Assembly (NCBI RefSeq): GCF_039729015.1 | Contig: NZ_CP155792.1 | Span: 1,012,001 to 1,076,000 of the forward strand | DNA length: 64,000 nt | Source of the DNA: Blastococcus sp. HT6-30 | GTDB lineage: Bacteria > Actinomycetota > Actinomycetes > Mycobacteriales > Geodermatophilaceae | Direction of reading: 5' to 3' | In this document: positions 53,800 to 63,516 of the stretch, in pieces | How positions within the stretch are numbered: the first letter of the stretch is position 1 | How the letters are laid out: every line of letters begins with the position of its first letter | The notes under the pieces: generated by a model | What the model saw: only the letters and a program-made list of their open reading frames with translations | Databases searched by the model: none | What the model was told of the DNA's origin: nothing | Made by a program: the position numbers and the translations under genes

Positions 53800-54879
53800 A
53801 TGACCGATCTGCTGGCCATCGGGACGCGCAAGGGGCTGTGGCTGGCCCGCAGCGAGGACGACCGCCGGACCTGGACCCTCGACGGCCCGCACCTGCTGGC
53901 CCAGGAGGTCGCGGCGGTGTCCGTCGACACCCGCCGGGCGGCGCCGCGGCTGCTCGCCGGGGTGCAGTACGGCCACTGGGGGCCGAGCGTCACCTGGTCC
54001 GACGACCTGGGCGGGAGCTGGCACGAGACCGACTCCGGTGCGATCCGCTTCCCGGCCGACACCGGGGCGGCCCTCGGCCGGGTGTGGCAGCTGCGACCCG
54101 ATACCGCGGACCGGCCCGACGTCGTGTGGGCCGGCTGCGAACCGCAGTCGTTGTGGCGCAGCACCGACGGCGGTTGCAGCTTCTCGCTGGTGCGCGGGCT
54201 GTGGGACCACCCGCACCGGCCCACCTGGGCGCCCGGCGCCGGCGGGGGAGCGGTGCACACCGTGCTGCCCGACCCCGACACCGACCGGGTCACCGTGGCC
54301 ATGAGCACCGGGGGTGTCTACGTCAGCGACGACGGCGCGACCGGGTGGCGGCCGCACAACCGCGGGATCAGCGCGGTTTTCCTCCCCGAGCCGCCGGAGT
54401 ACGGCCAGTGCGTGCACAAGGTCGCCGCCGACGCCGCGGATCCGCGCCGGATGTATGCGCAGAACCACTTCGGCGTCTTCCGCACCGACGACGGCGGTGC
54501 CTCGTGGATGTCGATCGCCGCCGGGTTGCCCGCCGACTTCGGGTTCCCGATCGCCGCCTCGCCGACCACGCCGGGCACCGCCTGGGTCGTCCCGCTGGTC
54601 GCCGACGTGCAGCGGGTGCCGCCGGACGGCCGGCTGCGCCTGCACCGCACCCGGGATGCCGGCGGCAGCTGGACCGAGGTCGGGGCCGGGCTGCCTGACG
54701 GCTCCTGGACGGCGGTGCTGCGGGACGCCTTCTGCACCGACGACCACCGGACCACCGGCCTCTACGTCGGCACGCGGAACGGCTGCGTCTACGCCAGCGT
54801 CGACGAGGGCGACACGTTCACCACCGTGGCCGAGCACCTGCCCGACGTGCTCGTCCTGCGCGCCGCCCGGGTGCCGTGA
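53800..54879 (+). CDS. beta-propeller (BNR/sialidase-like) protein
   Basis: 359 residues without a signal peptide. Repeated Asp-box motifs mark a propeller: SDDLGGSWHET, STDGGCSFSL, SDDGATGWRP, TDDGGASWMS, RDAGGSWTEV and SVDEGDTFTT. The Asp boxes S/T-x-D-x-G-x-T/S-W place it with WD40/YVTN/BNR-like proteins annotated exo-alpha-sialidase, but no Arg triad of real sialidases is visible. The MoaD/ThiS-type gene follows 10 bases later, so a joint role in sulfur transfer or in a substrate-linked modification is possible. Confidence 0.85.
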   Translation: MTDLLAIGTRKGLWLARSEDDRRTWTLDGPHLLAQEVAAVSVDTRRAAPRLLAGVQYGHWGPSVTWSDDLGGSWHETDSGAIRFPADTGAALGRVWQLRPDTADRPDVVWAGCEPQSLWRSTDGGCSFSLVRGLWDHPHRPTWAPGAGGGAVHTVLPDPDTDRVTVAMSTGGVYVSDDGATGWRPHNRGISAVFLPEPPEYGQCVHKVAADAADPRRMYAQNHFGVFRTDDGGASWMSIAAGLPADFGFPIAASPTTPGTAWVVPLVADVQRVPPDGRLRLHRTRDAGGSWTEVGAGLPDGSWTAVLRDAFCTDDHRTTGLYVGTRNGCVYASVDEGDTFTTVAEHLPDVLVLRAARVP

Positions 54880-54889
54880 GGCGGCCGGC

Positions 54890-55171
54890 ATGAGCGTCGA
54901 GGTGGTTCTGCCGGGCGTCCTGGCCGACCTGGCCGGGGGCGCCCGGCACCTGGACCTGCAGCCCGACGGCGGGACGTTGGCCGCGGTGCTCGAGGCGCTG
55001 GACGCCCGTCACCCGGTACTCGGCCGCCGCATCCGGGACGAGGCGGGGGCGGTGCGCCGGTTCGTGAACCTCTACGTCGACGGGGAGGACGTGCGTTGGC
55101 AGGACGGGCTGGGGACAGCGGTGCCCGACGGCGCGGTGGTGCACGTCCTGCCGTCGGTGGCCGGCGGCTGA
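54890..55171 (+). CDS. MoaD/ThiS family sulfur carrier-like protein
   Basis: 93 residues, ubiquitin-like beta-grasp fold: VEVVLPGVLADLAGG, FVNLYVDGEDVRW and a C-terminal HVLPSVAGG. It ends in a bare Gly-Gly, ready for adenylation/thiocarboxylation, unlike the CysO protein at 19374-19652 which has one more Cys. It forms an operon with the BNR beta-propeller gene. No activating ThiF/MoeB enzyme, JAMM peptidase or PLP partner is near. Function unknown. Confidence 0.86.
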   Translation: MSVEVVLPGVLADLAGGARHLDLQPDGGTLAAVLEALDARHPVLGRRIRDEAGAVRRFVNLYVDGEDVRWQDGLGTAVPDGAVVHVLPSVAGG

Positions 55172-55247
55172 GCCCGGCACAGGAAGCTGTGCCCACGGTT
55201 GTGCCGCCGATCCGACAGGCACGGCTCCCGGTGCCCCGGCGGGCGGG

Positions 55248-55490
55248 TCAGAGGGCGGCGAGGGTGGCGCAGTTCGGGCAGAGCTGGGTCTCCTCGTAGC
55301 CCTCCGGAGGCCACGGCAGCTGCTCGTCGATGGAGACGTAGGCGCCGCACAGCGCCTTGCGGCTCTGCCCGCTCACCCGGCCGATGGTCGCGTGGGCCGG
55401 GCCGATCTGCCGGGGCGCCAGGCCTTCGGCCCCGAAGGAACCGACCATGACGACCGCGTGTGCCGTGCCGTACGCGTAGACGCTGGTCAT
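55248..55490 (-). CDS. hypothetical protein with CPNC motif
   Basis: About 80 residues. It contains YAYGTAHAVVM near the start and LCGAYVSIDEQLPWPPEGYEETQLCPNC later, so one Cys and a CxxC pair that could bind zinc or a cofactor. The ATG at 55490 is used; the frame is open upstream with an in-frame ATG at 55559. No family recognised. Confidence 0.5.
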   Translation of the reverse strand: MTSVYAYGTAHAVVMVGSFGAEGLAPRQIGPAHATIGRVSGQSRKALCGAYVSIDEQLPWPPEGYEETQLCPNCATLAAL

Positions 55491-55673
55491 GCGACCAGGG
55501 TCCGAGCCTGGCGTCCCCGGCGCCACCACCGCCGGCCACGTGTCGGCCGCATCCGTCACACCGGTCCCACCCGTTCCGGAAAGTGCGCGAAAGCGCCGCG
55601 CAACGCCGCGGAACGCACCGGGGAGCCGCCGGCCGAACGGTGCGGGCGGGGGCTCTCCGGGCGCGCGCGGAGC

Positions 55674-55934
55674 TCAGGCGTAGATCTTCTCCACCTCGCC
55701 GGCGGGCAGGGCCTCGGCGTCCAGGGTGATCAGGCAGCCGATGAACAGCCGGTTGTCGCGCACCACGAGGCACTGGCTGACCAGCGGGTGGGCGCGCACC
55801 ATGTCCTCGAGGACGGCGGGGCGACGTTCTTCCCGCCCGAGGTCACGATCAGGTCCTTGATCCGGCCGGTGATCGTCACGTAGCCCTCGTCGTCGATCTG
55901 GCCGATGTCGCCGGTGGCGAACCGTGCGCGGCGT
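55674..55934 (-). pseudogene. decayed long-chain fatty-acyl-CoA ligase (FadD15-type)
   Basis: The reverse strand shows [20 protein letters not shown] then [16 protein letters not shown], the hinge and C-terminal motifs of acyl-CoA synthetases. A one-base loss follows (CCCCGCCG where CCCCGGCCG is expected), after which another frame continues [18 protein letters not shown] and [14 protein letters not shown]. It then runs straight to AGEVEKIYA and a stop, skipping about 100 residues of the usual C-terminus. There is no N-terminal two-thirds. It is a frameshifted, truncated and internally deleted remnant. Confidence 0.72.
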
Positions 55935-55980
55935 CTGTGACGTGGCGGACAAAGATGTAGAAGGAGCGGTCTGTATGTTC

Positions 55981-56017
55981 GCGGATCACCCGGCGCGGTG
56001 CTCGCCGGGTGATCCGC
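55981..56017. terminator. 15-base-pair hairpin before the second acyl-CoA dehydrogenase
   Basis: Perfect stem GCGGATCACCCGGCG/CGCCGGGTGATCCGC with a 7-base loop. It lies in the 5' region of the dehydrogenase gene, ending 7 bases before its GGAGG ribosome site, so it could be a terminator, an attenuator or an RNA protector. Confidence 0.55.
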
Positions 56018-56036
56018 AGACTTCCGGAGGTTTGCT

Positions 56037-57179
<1,143 letters not shown>

Positions 57180-57206
57180 GATCCACCCCTCGGCGCGGAG
57201 ATCGAG

Positions 57207-57836
57207 GTGACCACCGTCCCGGTGCGCCGGACCCAGGCCGAGCGCCGAGCGAGCACGCGGCATGCGCTCGTGCGGGCGACGGTCGAGTCACTGGTGGAAC
57301 TGGGGTGCGCCCGGACGACCACCCAGGGGGTGCAGCGCCGGGCCGGGGTGTCCCGGGGCGCGCTGACCCACCAGTTCACGACGAAATCCGACCTGGTGCT
57401 CGCCGCGGTCGACCACCTCTACGAAGAGTTCAGCGCCAGCGTCCGGCAGGCGGCCGCCGACCTCCCCGCCGACTCCGCCGCTCGCGTCCGGCTGGGCGTG
57501 GAGCTGGTCTGGAACAGGTTCCACGGCGAGCTCTTCGTCGCCGCCATGGAGCTGTGGGGCGCCGCGCGCACCGACGCCGAGCTGCGGGCCGCGCTGCTGC
57601 CGCACGAGCGGCGGCTCGGCGTGCAGCTGCGGTCGCTGGCGACGGAGGTGCTCGGCGAGCGGATGGCGCAGCACCCGCAGGCCGAGGCGGTCTACCAGGT
57701 GCTGCTCACCTCGATGCGGGGCCAGGCGCTCACCTACGCGCTGCAGCCAGAGGCCCCGCGCACCGACCCGCACGTCGAGCACTGGCAGTCGATCATCGAG
57801 GCCTTCACCCGCTCGCCGTCGTCGCCCGACGCGTAG
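57207..57836 (+). CDS. TetR family regulator
   Basis: 209 residues. N-terminal HTH ATVESLVELGCARTTTQGV and RRAGVSRGALTHQFTTKSDLV; C-terminal part with LVWNRFHGELFVAAMELWGAARTD in the style of FadR/TetR_C proteins. Its place right after an acyl-CoA dehydrogenase suggests control of that gene, with an acyl-CoA ligand. GTG at 57207. The gene is convergent with the alanine symporter. Confidence 0.87.
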   Translation: MTTVPVRRTQAERRASTRHALVRATVESLVELGCARTTTQGVQRRAGVSRGALTHQFTTKSDLVLAAVDHLYEEFSASVRQAAADLPADSAARVRLGVELVWNRFHGELFVAAMELWGAARTDAELRAALLPHERRLGVQLRSLATEVLGERMAQHPQAEAVYQVLLTSMRGQALTYALQPEAPRTDPHVEHWQSIIEAFTRSPSSPDA

Positions 57837-57953
57837 CCGACCGACTCCGTCCCCGGTTCGCGACGTGGCGGCCGGGCGCGGTGGGCCGGATGGCCGCGCT
57901 CATCGCGCGAGGCGACCCTTGGGAGGACCCGCGCGTGCCGCGTCGCGGGTGGT

Positions 57954-59462
57954 TCAGGTCCGCTCGGCCACCGGCAGGATCTCCCCGCTCTCCACCCGGG
58001 CGCGGTAACCGTTGATCTCCCGCTTGACCACCCGGGCCAGGATGTAGAGCCCGATGATGTTCGGCAGCGACATCAGGAAGATCATGCTGTCGGAGAAGCC
58101 GATCACCGCATCCAGCGTCGACGACGCCCCGATGATCACGAACAGGCAGAAGATCAGCTTCCAGGTCCGGTCGACGATCATCGACTCGCCGAACAGGTAG
58201 GTCGCCGCCTTCAGCCCGTAGTAGCTCCAGGCCAGCATGGTCGAGTACGCGAACAGGATGACCGCGACCGCCAGGACGATGGGGAACCAGTCGACCACGG
58301 TCCCGAACGCCGCCGACGTCGTCTCCACGCCCGCGTCGCTGGCGTCGTCGGCGTACGTCCCGGTGATGACGATGGCCAGGGCGGTCATCGTGCAGATGAC
58401 GACGGTGTCGATGAACGGCTCGAGGACGGCGACGTGCCCCTCGGTCGCCGGCTCGTCCGTCTTGACCGCGGAGTGCGCGATGGCCGCCGAGCCCAAACCC
58501 GCCTCGTTGCTGAACGCCGCCCGGCGGAAGCCCTGGATGAGCACCCCGACGATGCCGCCGTAGCCGGCCTCGGGGGTGAACGCCTGGGAGACGATCGCCC
58601 AGATGGCTCCCGGGATCGCCGACAGGTTGGCGAACAGCACGGTCAGGCAGGCGATGACGTAGAAGACCGCCATGAACGGCACGAGCTTGTCGGTGACCCG
58701 GGCGATGCTGCGGATGCCGCCGATGATGACCGCGCCGACGAGCACGGCCAGCACCAGCCCGAACACCGCGCCGGCGGCGCCGAAGCCGAGCGGGCCGTCC
58801 TCCCCGCCGGTGACCGACTGGGCCTGGTTGAAGGCCTGGTTGGCCTGGAACATGTTGCCGCCGCCGACGGCCCCGCCGAGGGTGAAGATGCAGAAGAGGA
58901 CGGCGAGCACCTTGCCGAAGGTGCCCAGCCGCGGGCTTCTCTCCTTGAGCCCCTTGGTCAGGTAGTACATCGGGCCGCCGGAGACCCGGCCGTCCGGGTA
59001 CACGTTCCGGTACTTCACCCCGAGCGTGCACTCGACGCCCTTGGTGCACATGCCGAGCAGCCCGGCGATGATCATCCACAGGGTGGCGCCGGGCCCGCCG
59101 AGGGAGATGGCGACCGCAACGCCGGCGATGTTGCCCAGCCCGACGGTGCCCGACACAGCGGTGGCCAGCGCCTGGAAGTGCGTGACCTCTCCGGCGTCCC
59201 GAGGGTCGTCGTAGCGGCCGCGGATCAGCTGGATCGCGTGCTTGAACGCGCGGAACTGGAAGCCGCGCAGGTAGATCGTGAAGAAGAGGCCGGCGATGAC
59301 CAGCCACACCACGATGAGCGGGAGCGCCACGCCCTCGTCGATGAATTCCAGCGGCACGGCGAAGAAGACGACCGTGGTGATCCACTCGGACACCGGCGCG
59401 AAGAAGCTGTCGACCTGCTCGTCGAAGGTGGCGGCCAGGACCGACCCGGACGGCGCGCCCAT
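57954..59462 (-). CDS. AGCS family sodium:alanine symporter
   Basis: 502 residues with about 11 membrane helices. Family signatures: VSGTVGLGNIAGVAVAI, GGPGATLWM, YRNVYPDGRVSGGPMYYL, FSNEAGLGSAAIAHS and LAWSYYGLKAATYLFG. It moves alanine or glycine with Na+. The ATG at 59462 overlaps the stop of the universal stress gene (TGATG), so translation is coupled; a GTG at 59465 is an alternative start. The C-terminal tail is charged. Confidence 0.93.
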   Translation of the reverse strand: MGAPSGSVLAATFDEQVDSFFAPVSEWITTVVFFAVPLEFIDEGVALPLIVVWLVIAGLFFTIYLRGFQFRAFKHAIQLIRGRYDDPRDAGEVTHFQALATAVSGTVGLGNIAGVAVAISLGGPGATLWMIIAGLLGMCTKGVECTLGVKYRNVYPDGRVSGGPMYYLTKGLKERSPRLGTFGKVLAVLFCIFTLGGAVGGGNMFQANQAFNQAQSVTGGEDGPLGFGAAGAVFGLVLAVLVGAVIIGGIRSIARVTDKLVPFMAVFYVIACLTVLFANLSAIPGAIWAIVSQAFTPEAGYGGIVGVLIQGFRRAAFSNEAGLGSAAIAHSAVKTDEPATEGHVAVLEPFIDTVVICTMTALAIVITGTYADDASDAGVETTSAAFGTVVDWFPIVLAVAVILFAYSTMLAWSYYGLKAATYLFGESMIVDRTWKLIFCLFVIIGASSTLDAVIGFSDSMIFLMSLPNIIGLYILARVVKREINGYRARVESGEILPVAERT

Positions 59463-59899
59463 CACGGCACCACCAGCACGGGCACGGGGGAGAGCTGGAT
59501 GAGGCTGCTCGGCGTCGAGCCGAACAGCAGGGTGCGCACCCGGCTCTGGCCGACCCGGCCCACGGTGATCCAGGCGGCGTCGTGCTCCCGGGCCAGGCGC
59601 ACGAGCGTCTCCGCCGGGTGACCGTGCCGCACGACCCCCTCGACCGCGAGGTCTCCGGGCTCGGACAGCCGGGCGACGACCGGGTCGAGCACGCGTTCGT
59701 GCGCGGCGGCGGCCTCCCGCGCCTTCTCCACGGAGCGGCGCTCGTTCTCCTCCGCGGTGGTGAAGGAGTAGGGCGACCACGGGACGACGCAGGCCAGCAC
59801 CAGGCGCAGGTCGTGGCGGCGGGCTGCGTCGGCGGCGGCGTCGGCGGCGCGGCCGCTCGATTCGCTCCCATCGAGACCCACGACGATCGATTCGGGCAC
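59462..59899 (-). CDS. universal stress protein (UspA family)
   Basis: 145 residues. ATP-binding Usp: VVGLDGSESSGRAAD at the start and the G-x2-G-x9-G-S loop GRVGQSRVRTLLFGST near the end, followed by SPVPVLVV. It is therefore the ATP-binding type. GGAGGAG precedes the GTG at 59899. It forms an operon with the alanine symporter through a TGATG overlap, an uncommon partner; a role in regulating the transporter is inference. Confidence 0.9.
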   Translation of the reverse strand: MPESIVVGLDGSESSGRAADAAADAARRHDLRLVLACVVPWSPYSFTTAEENERRSVEKAREAAAAHERVLDPVVARLSEPGDLAVEGVVRHGHPAETLVRLAREHDAAWITVGRVGQSRVRTLLFGSTPSSLIQLSPVPVLVVP

Positions 59900-60114
59900 G
59901 AGCGCTCCTCCGGCCGGCCGACGACGACGTGGCGCGAACCGTAGCCCCGTTCGCCGGCCCCGGCAGGTCGAGACGGTGGCCTTCCGATCGGCCCGCGGAG
60001 CTCCGCCGCGTGCGCCGATCGTCACGGGAGGGTGTCGGTCTCGCAGATCAGGTGATGGTCGGGAGGGAGGGGGTACGCGCCGTGGACGCGCCATTCGACG
60101 AGAAGGAGAAGCCC

Positions 60115-60270
60115 GTGCTCGGTGTCATCGCATTGCTACTGGTCGTCTGGTTGGCGCTCGCCGTCATCGGCGCCGTGGTCGAGGGGCTGTTCTGGCTCCT
60201 GGTCATCGGCGTCGTCCTCTTCCTGGCCACCGCCGCCTACGGCTGGATGAAGCGCAACACGAGGGTCTGA
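60115..60270 (+). CDS. small hydrophobic membrane protein
   Basis: 51 residues with two hydrophobic segments (GVIALLLVVWLALAVIGAVV, then GLFWLLVIGVVLFLATAAYG) and a basic tail KRNTRV. AAGGAG six bases before the GTG at 60115 supports the start. Found near GlsB-type proteins in other actinobacteria. Function unknown; it may belong to the same stress group as the next gene. Confidence 0.65.
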   Translation: MLGVIALLLVVWLALAVIGAVVEGLFWLLVIGVVLFLATAAYGWMKRNTRV

Positions 60271-60371
60271 CCAACGGCATCGCCAGCGGCTCGCGCAGAC
60301 GCGCGCGATGGTTCTCGGGACGCCGACTGCGCGTCATGCCGCGCAGTCGCGCCGACGAGGGAGGACCCGGT

Positions 60372-60644
60372 ATGGAGATCACCGGCATCATCACTGCACT
60401 GGTCATCGGTCTCGTCATCGGTGCGCTCGGTCGCCTCGTCGTGCCCGGCAAGCAGAACATCCCCATCTGGCTGACCCTGCTCATCGGCGTCCTGGCGGCG
60501 ATCGTCGGCACCCTGGTCGCCGGTGCGCTCGGTGTGTCCGACACGGCGGGCATCGACTGGATCGAGCTGGCCCTGCAGGTCGGCTTCGCCGCGCTCGGTG
60601 TGGCGGCCGTGGCCGGCAGGTACGGGCGGCGCAGTCGCGTGTGA
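60372..60644 (+). CDS. GlsB/YeaQ/YmgE family stress-response membrane protein
   Basis: 90 residues, three membrane segments. It matches the transglycosylase-associated protein / GlsB family: ITALVIGLVIGALGRLVVPGKQNIP, LLIGVLAAIVGTLVAG and LQVGFAALGVAAVAG. These are small envelope-stress proteins. GAGGGAGGA precedes the ATG at 60372. The TTCCGGCCGGCCGGAA palindrome directly after the stop (60647-60662) may serve as a terminator. Confidence 0.88.
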   Translation: MEITGIITALVIGLVIGALGRLVVPGKQNIPIWLTLLIGVLAAIVGTLVAGALGVSDTAGIDWIELALQVGFAALGVAAVAGRYGRRSRV

Positions 60645-60777
60645 CGTTCCGGCCGGCCGGAAGCCGGCCCGGGGAAACCCTGGTGGCTTCGCGGCCGGGG
60701 CCTCCTGCGTCCGCGCGAGCACCGGGCGCGGGCATCGATCACCGGCTCATGCGCGCCGCGGGGGTCCTGGGCGGCGG

Positions 60778-62283
60778 CTACACGAGGCTCGCGAGGGTGG
60801 CGCGCGCCCCGTGTTCCCGGAGGGAGGTGAGCGCGCTGCGGTAGGCCGCGGTGAAGCGTTCGTCGTCCACCAGGTCGCCGAAGATGCTCCGGTCGGCGAT
60901 GAAGGCCAGCGGGTCCTCGGCCAGCCGACCGGCGTTCGCCCGCACCCGGTCGGCGCGCCGGTCGACCAGGGGGAGCGGGTTCCCGTGGTCGTCCCGCCCC
61001 TCCGCGTACCGCGCCCAGCTGGCGACGACCGCCGCGCCCCTGTGCACCTCCCGGCCCGTCGCCAGGCCGGCGCGGACGACGGGCAGCACGTACTTCGGGA
61101 TCAACGCCGACGTCTGCGCGCACAAGCGCGCGACCGTGTCGGACACCGCCGCGCTGGCGAGGCGTTCGAGGAGGGTCCGCTTGTAGTCCTCGAGGTCCAC
61201 CCCCGGCACCGCAGGCAGCATCGGCGTGACCTCCCGGTCCATGTAGTCCCGGAGGAACCGGGACCACAGCGGGTCCTGGCACGCGTCGTGCACGAACTCG
61301 TGCCCGGCCAGTGAGGCGAAGTACGCCAGTGCCTGGTGGCTGCCGTTGAGCAGGTGCAGCTTCATGGCCTCGTAGGGGCCGACGTCCCCGACCAGCTGCA
61401 CACCGGCGGCCTCCCACGGCGGGCGGCCGGTCGGGAAACGGTCCTCCACGACCCACTGCGCGAACGGCTCGCACACCACCGGCCATGCGTCGGTGATGCC
61501 GAACCGCTGCTGCAGTTCGGCGACGTCATCGGCGGTGGTCAGCGGCGTGATCCGGTCCACCATGCTGTCGGGGAAGGACACCTCGCGCTCGACCCACGCG
61601 CCCAGATCCGCGTCGCGCAAGGTGGCGAAGGCGGTGAACGCCCGCCGGGCGACGTCACCGTTCCCCCGGAGGTTGTCGCAGGACAGCACGGTGAACGGCG
61701 GGAGCCCGCGCGCCCGACGGCGCGCCAGCGCCTCGGTGACCAAGCCGAAGGTGGTGCGCAGGACGGCGTCCGGGCGCAGGTCGGCCAGCACGTCGGGAGC
61801 GGCGCCGTCGAAGACGCCGGTCGCCGGAGCGGTGTTGTATCCGCGCTCGGTGATCGTCAGGGACACGATGCGGGTGTCGGGGTGTGCCATCTTCTCGACG
61901 ACGGCGGCCGGATCGTCGGGCGCCAGGAGGTACTCGACGATCGAGCCGATCACCCGCGGCTCCAGCGTGCCGTCGCGATGCTTGACGACGAGGGTGTAGA
62001 GGCCGTCCTGCGCGGCCAGGGCATCCCGCATCTGCCGGTCGCCGGGGAGGACGCCCACCCCGCAGATGCCCCAGTCCATGCCCAGGCCTGAGTTCATCAG
62101 CCGATCCGCGTACATCGCCTGGTGGGCCCGGTGGAAGCCGCCGACGCCGATGTGCACGATGCCCGTGCGGACCTGGCGACGGTCGTAGCCGGGCACCGGC
62201 ACGGCGCCGGACAACGAGCTCAGGGAGGCGGCAGTCAGAGCGCGGACGGGTTCGGCCTCGGTGGGAGCTGCGTGGCTGGACAC
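60778..62283 (-). CDS. mannitol dehydrogenase family protein
   Basis: 501 residues, the long-chain polyol dehydrogenase (PSLDR) family. NAD-binding IVHIGVGGFHRAHQAMY and the catalytic Lys/Asn/His segment KLHLLNGSHQALAYFA are present. Substrates include mannitol/fructose, fructuronate and altronate; which applies is not clear. TACGGT ends six bases before the GTG at 62283, so it may be leaderless. It lies 60 bases downstream of an aldo/keto reductase on the same strand, with a small hairpin between. Confidence 0.9.
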   Translation of the reverse strand: MSSHAAPTEAEPVRALTAASLSSLSGAVPVPGYDRRQVRTGIVHIGVGGFHRAHQAMYADRLMNSGLGMDWGICGVGVLPGDRQMRDALAAQDGLYTLVVKHRDGTLEPRVIGSIVEYLLAPDDPAAVVEKMAHPDTRIVSLTITERGYNTAPATGVFDGAAPDVLADLRPDAVLRTTFGLVTEALARRRARGLPPFTVLSCDNLRGNGDVARRAFTAFATLRDADLGAWVEREVSFPDSMVDRITPLTTADDVAELQQRFGITDAWPVVCEPFAQWVVEDRFPTGRPPWEAAGVQLVGDVGPYEAMKLHLLNGSHQALAYFASLAGHEFVHDACQDPLWSRFLRDYMDREVTPMLPAVPGVDLEDYKRTLLERLASAAVSDTVARLCAQTSALIPKYVLPVVRAGLATGREVHRGAAVVASWARYAEGRDDHGNPLPLVDRRADRVRANAGRLAEDPLAFIADRSIFGDLVDDERFTAAYRSALTSLREHGARATLASLV

Positions 62284-62317
62284 GTCTCCACCGTAACGTG
62301 AAGGTAGATTCCGGTAT

Positions 62318-62340
62318 CCGCTCCTGCCGGAGGGGAGCGG
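62318..62340 (-). terminator. hairpin after the aldo/keto reductase gene
   Basis: Stem CCGCTCC/GGAGCGG around TGCCGGAGG, just past the stop of the gene at 62344-63357 and before the polyol dehydrogenase. Confidence 0.45.
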
Positions 62341-62343
62341 TTG

Positions 62344-63357
62344 TCAGGCGGCGGTGCCCCGTGCCTTCCTGTCCGCGGGCAGGAAGACCTTCTCGGGGTC
62401 CCGTTCGACGACGTCCCCGAGGGCATCGTCGACCCGTGCCATGACCTCGTCGTCCAGCCGGACCCCGGCCGCCTTGACGTTGTCGTGGACCTGCTGGGGG
62501 CGGCTGGCGCCGATGATCGCCGCGGCGACGTTGGGGTTCTGGAGCACCCACGCCAGGGCCAGCTGCGCCATCGTCAACCCGAGGTCGTCGGCGATGGGCC
62601 GCAGTTGTTGCACCCGGGTGAGGACCTCGTCGGCGAGGAAGCCCTCCACCTGGAAGCCCACGCCCGAGTGGCTCGCCCGGCTCCCGGCCGGCGGTTGCTC
62701 GCCGGGCAGGTACTTCCCGGTCAGCACCCCCTGGGCGAGCGGTGACCAGACGATCTGGGAGAGCCCCTCCTGCTCCGACGTCGGCACGACCTCGGGTTCG
62801 ATGACCCGCCACAGCATCGAGTACTGCGGCTGGTTGCTGATCAGCTGGACGCCGAGCTGGCGGGCGAGCGCTGCGCCGGCGGCGATCTGCTCGGCGTTCC
62901 ACTCGGAGACGCCGATGTAGAGCGCCTTGCCGGAGCGGACGAGGTCGGCGAAGGCGGTCATCGTCTCCTCGAGCGGCACCGTCGGGTCGTACCGGTGGGC
63001 CTGGTAGAGGTCGACGTAGTCGGTCTGCAGCCGGCGCAGCGAGGCGTGGCAGCTCTCGATCACGTGCTTCCGGGACAGGCCCCCGTCGTTCGGCCCGGGG
63101 CCGGTCGGCCAGTAGACCTTGGTCGCGATCTCCAGGCCCTCGCGGCGCTGTCCGGCCAGCGCTCGGCCGAGGACCGACTCCGCGGCCGTGCCCGCGTAGA
63201 CGTCGGCGGTGTCGAAGGTCGTGATCCCGACGTCGAGGGCGGCGTGCACGCAGGCCACCGCGGCGTCCTCCTCGACCTGGCTGCCGTGCGTCAGCCAGTT
63301 GCCGAACGCGATCTGCGAGACGTTGAGGCCCGATCGGCCCAGTCGACGAAACTCCAC
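62344..63357 (-). CDS. aldo/keto reductase (potassium-channel beta-subunit-like)
   Basis: 337 residues. N-terminal RLGRSGLNVSQIAFGNW, catalytic Asp-Tyr in TFDTADVYAGTAAE, Lys in EIATKVYWPTG, His in DLYQAHRYD, and cofactor segments VWSPLAQGVLTGKY and AAIIGASRPQQVHDNV. This is the AKR6/Kv-beta-like group (such as YghZ). The GTG at 63357 has TACGGT eight bases upstream. It is possibly in one unit with the polyol dehydrogenase downstream. Confidence 0.9.
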   Translation of the reverse strand: MEFRRLGRSGLNVSQIAFGNWLTHGSQVEEDAAVACVHAALDVGITTFDTADVYAGTAAESVLGRALAGQRREGLEIATKVYWPTGPGPNDGGLSRKHVIESCHASLRRLQTDYVDLYQAHRYDPTVPLEETMTAFADLVRSGKALYIGVSEWNAEQIAAGAALARQLGVQLISNQPQYSMLWRVIEPEVVPTSEQEGLSQIVWSPLAQGVLTGKYLPGEQPPAGSRASHSGVGFQVEGFLADEVLTRVQQLRPIADDLGLTMAQLALAWVLQNPNVAAAIIGASRPQQVHDNVKAAGVRLDDEVMARVDDALGDVVERDPEKVFLPADRKARGTAA

Positions 63358-63516
63358 GTCGTCCGACCGTAGTCGCAGCGGTGCGACCCGGCCTGTGCGG
63401 GACGGAGCACCACCCGGTCCACCGGGGGTCGGGCGGGTGCAGGGAGCGGATGCTGTTGCGCAATCCTCCGTTCCCGGCCAGGGTGCGGCCAACGAGGGCC
63501 AGAGAAGGGGTGGTCG

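Noticed and set aside
55560-55673. Possible small gene between the CPNC protein and the ligase remnant
   Set aside because: Only short Arg/Pro-rich frames with no start signals are present.
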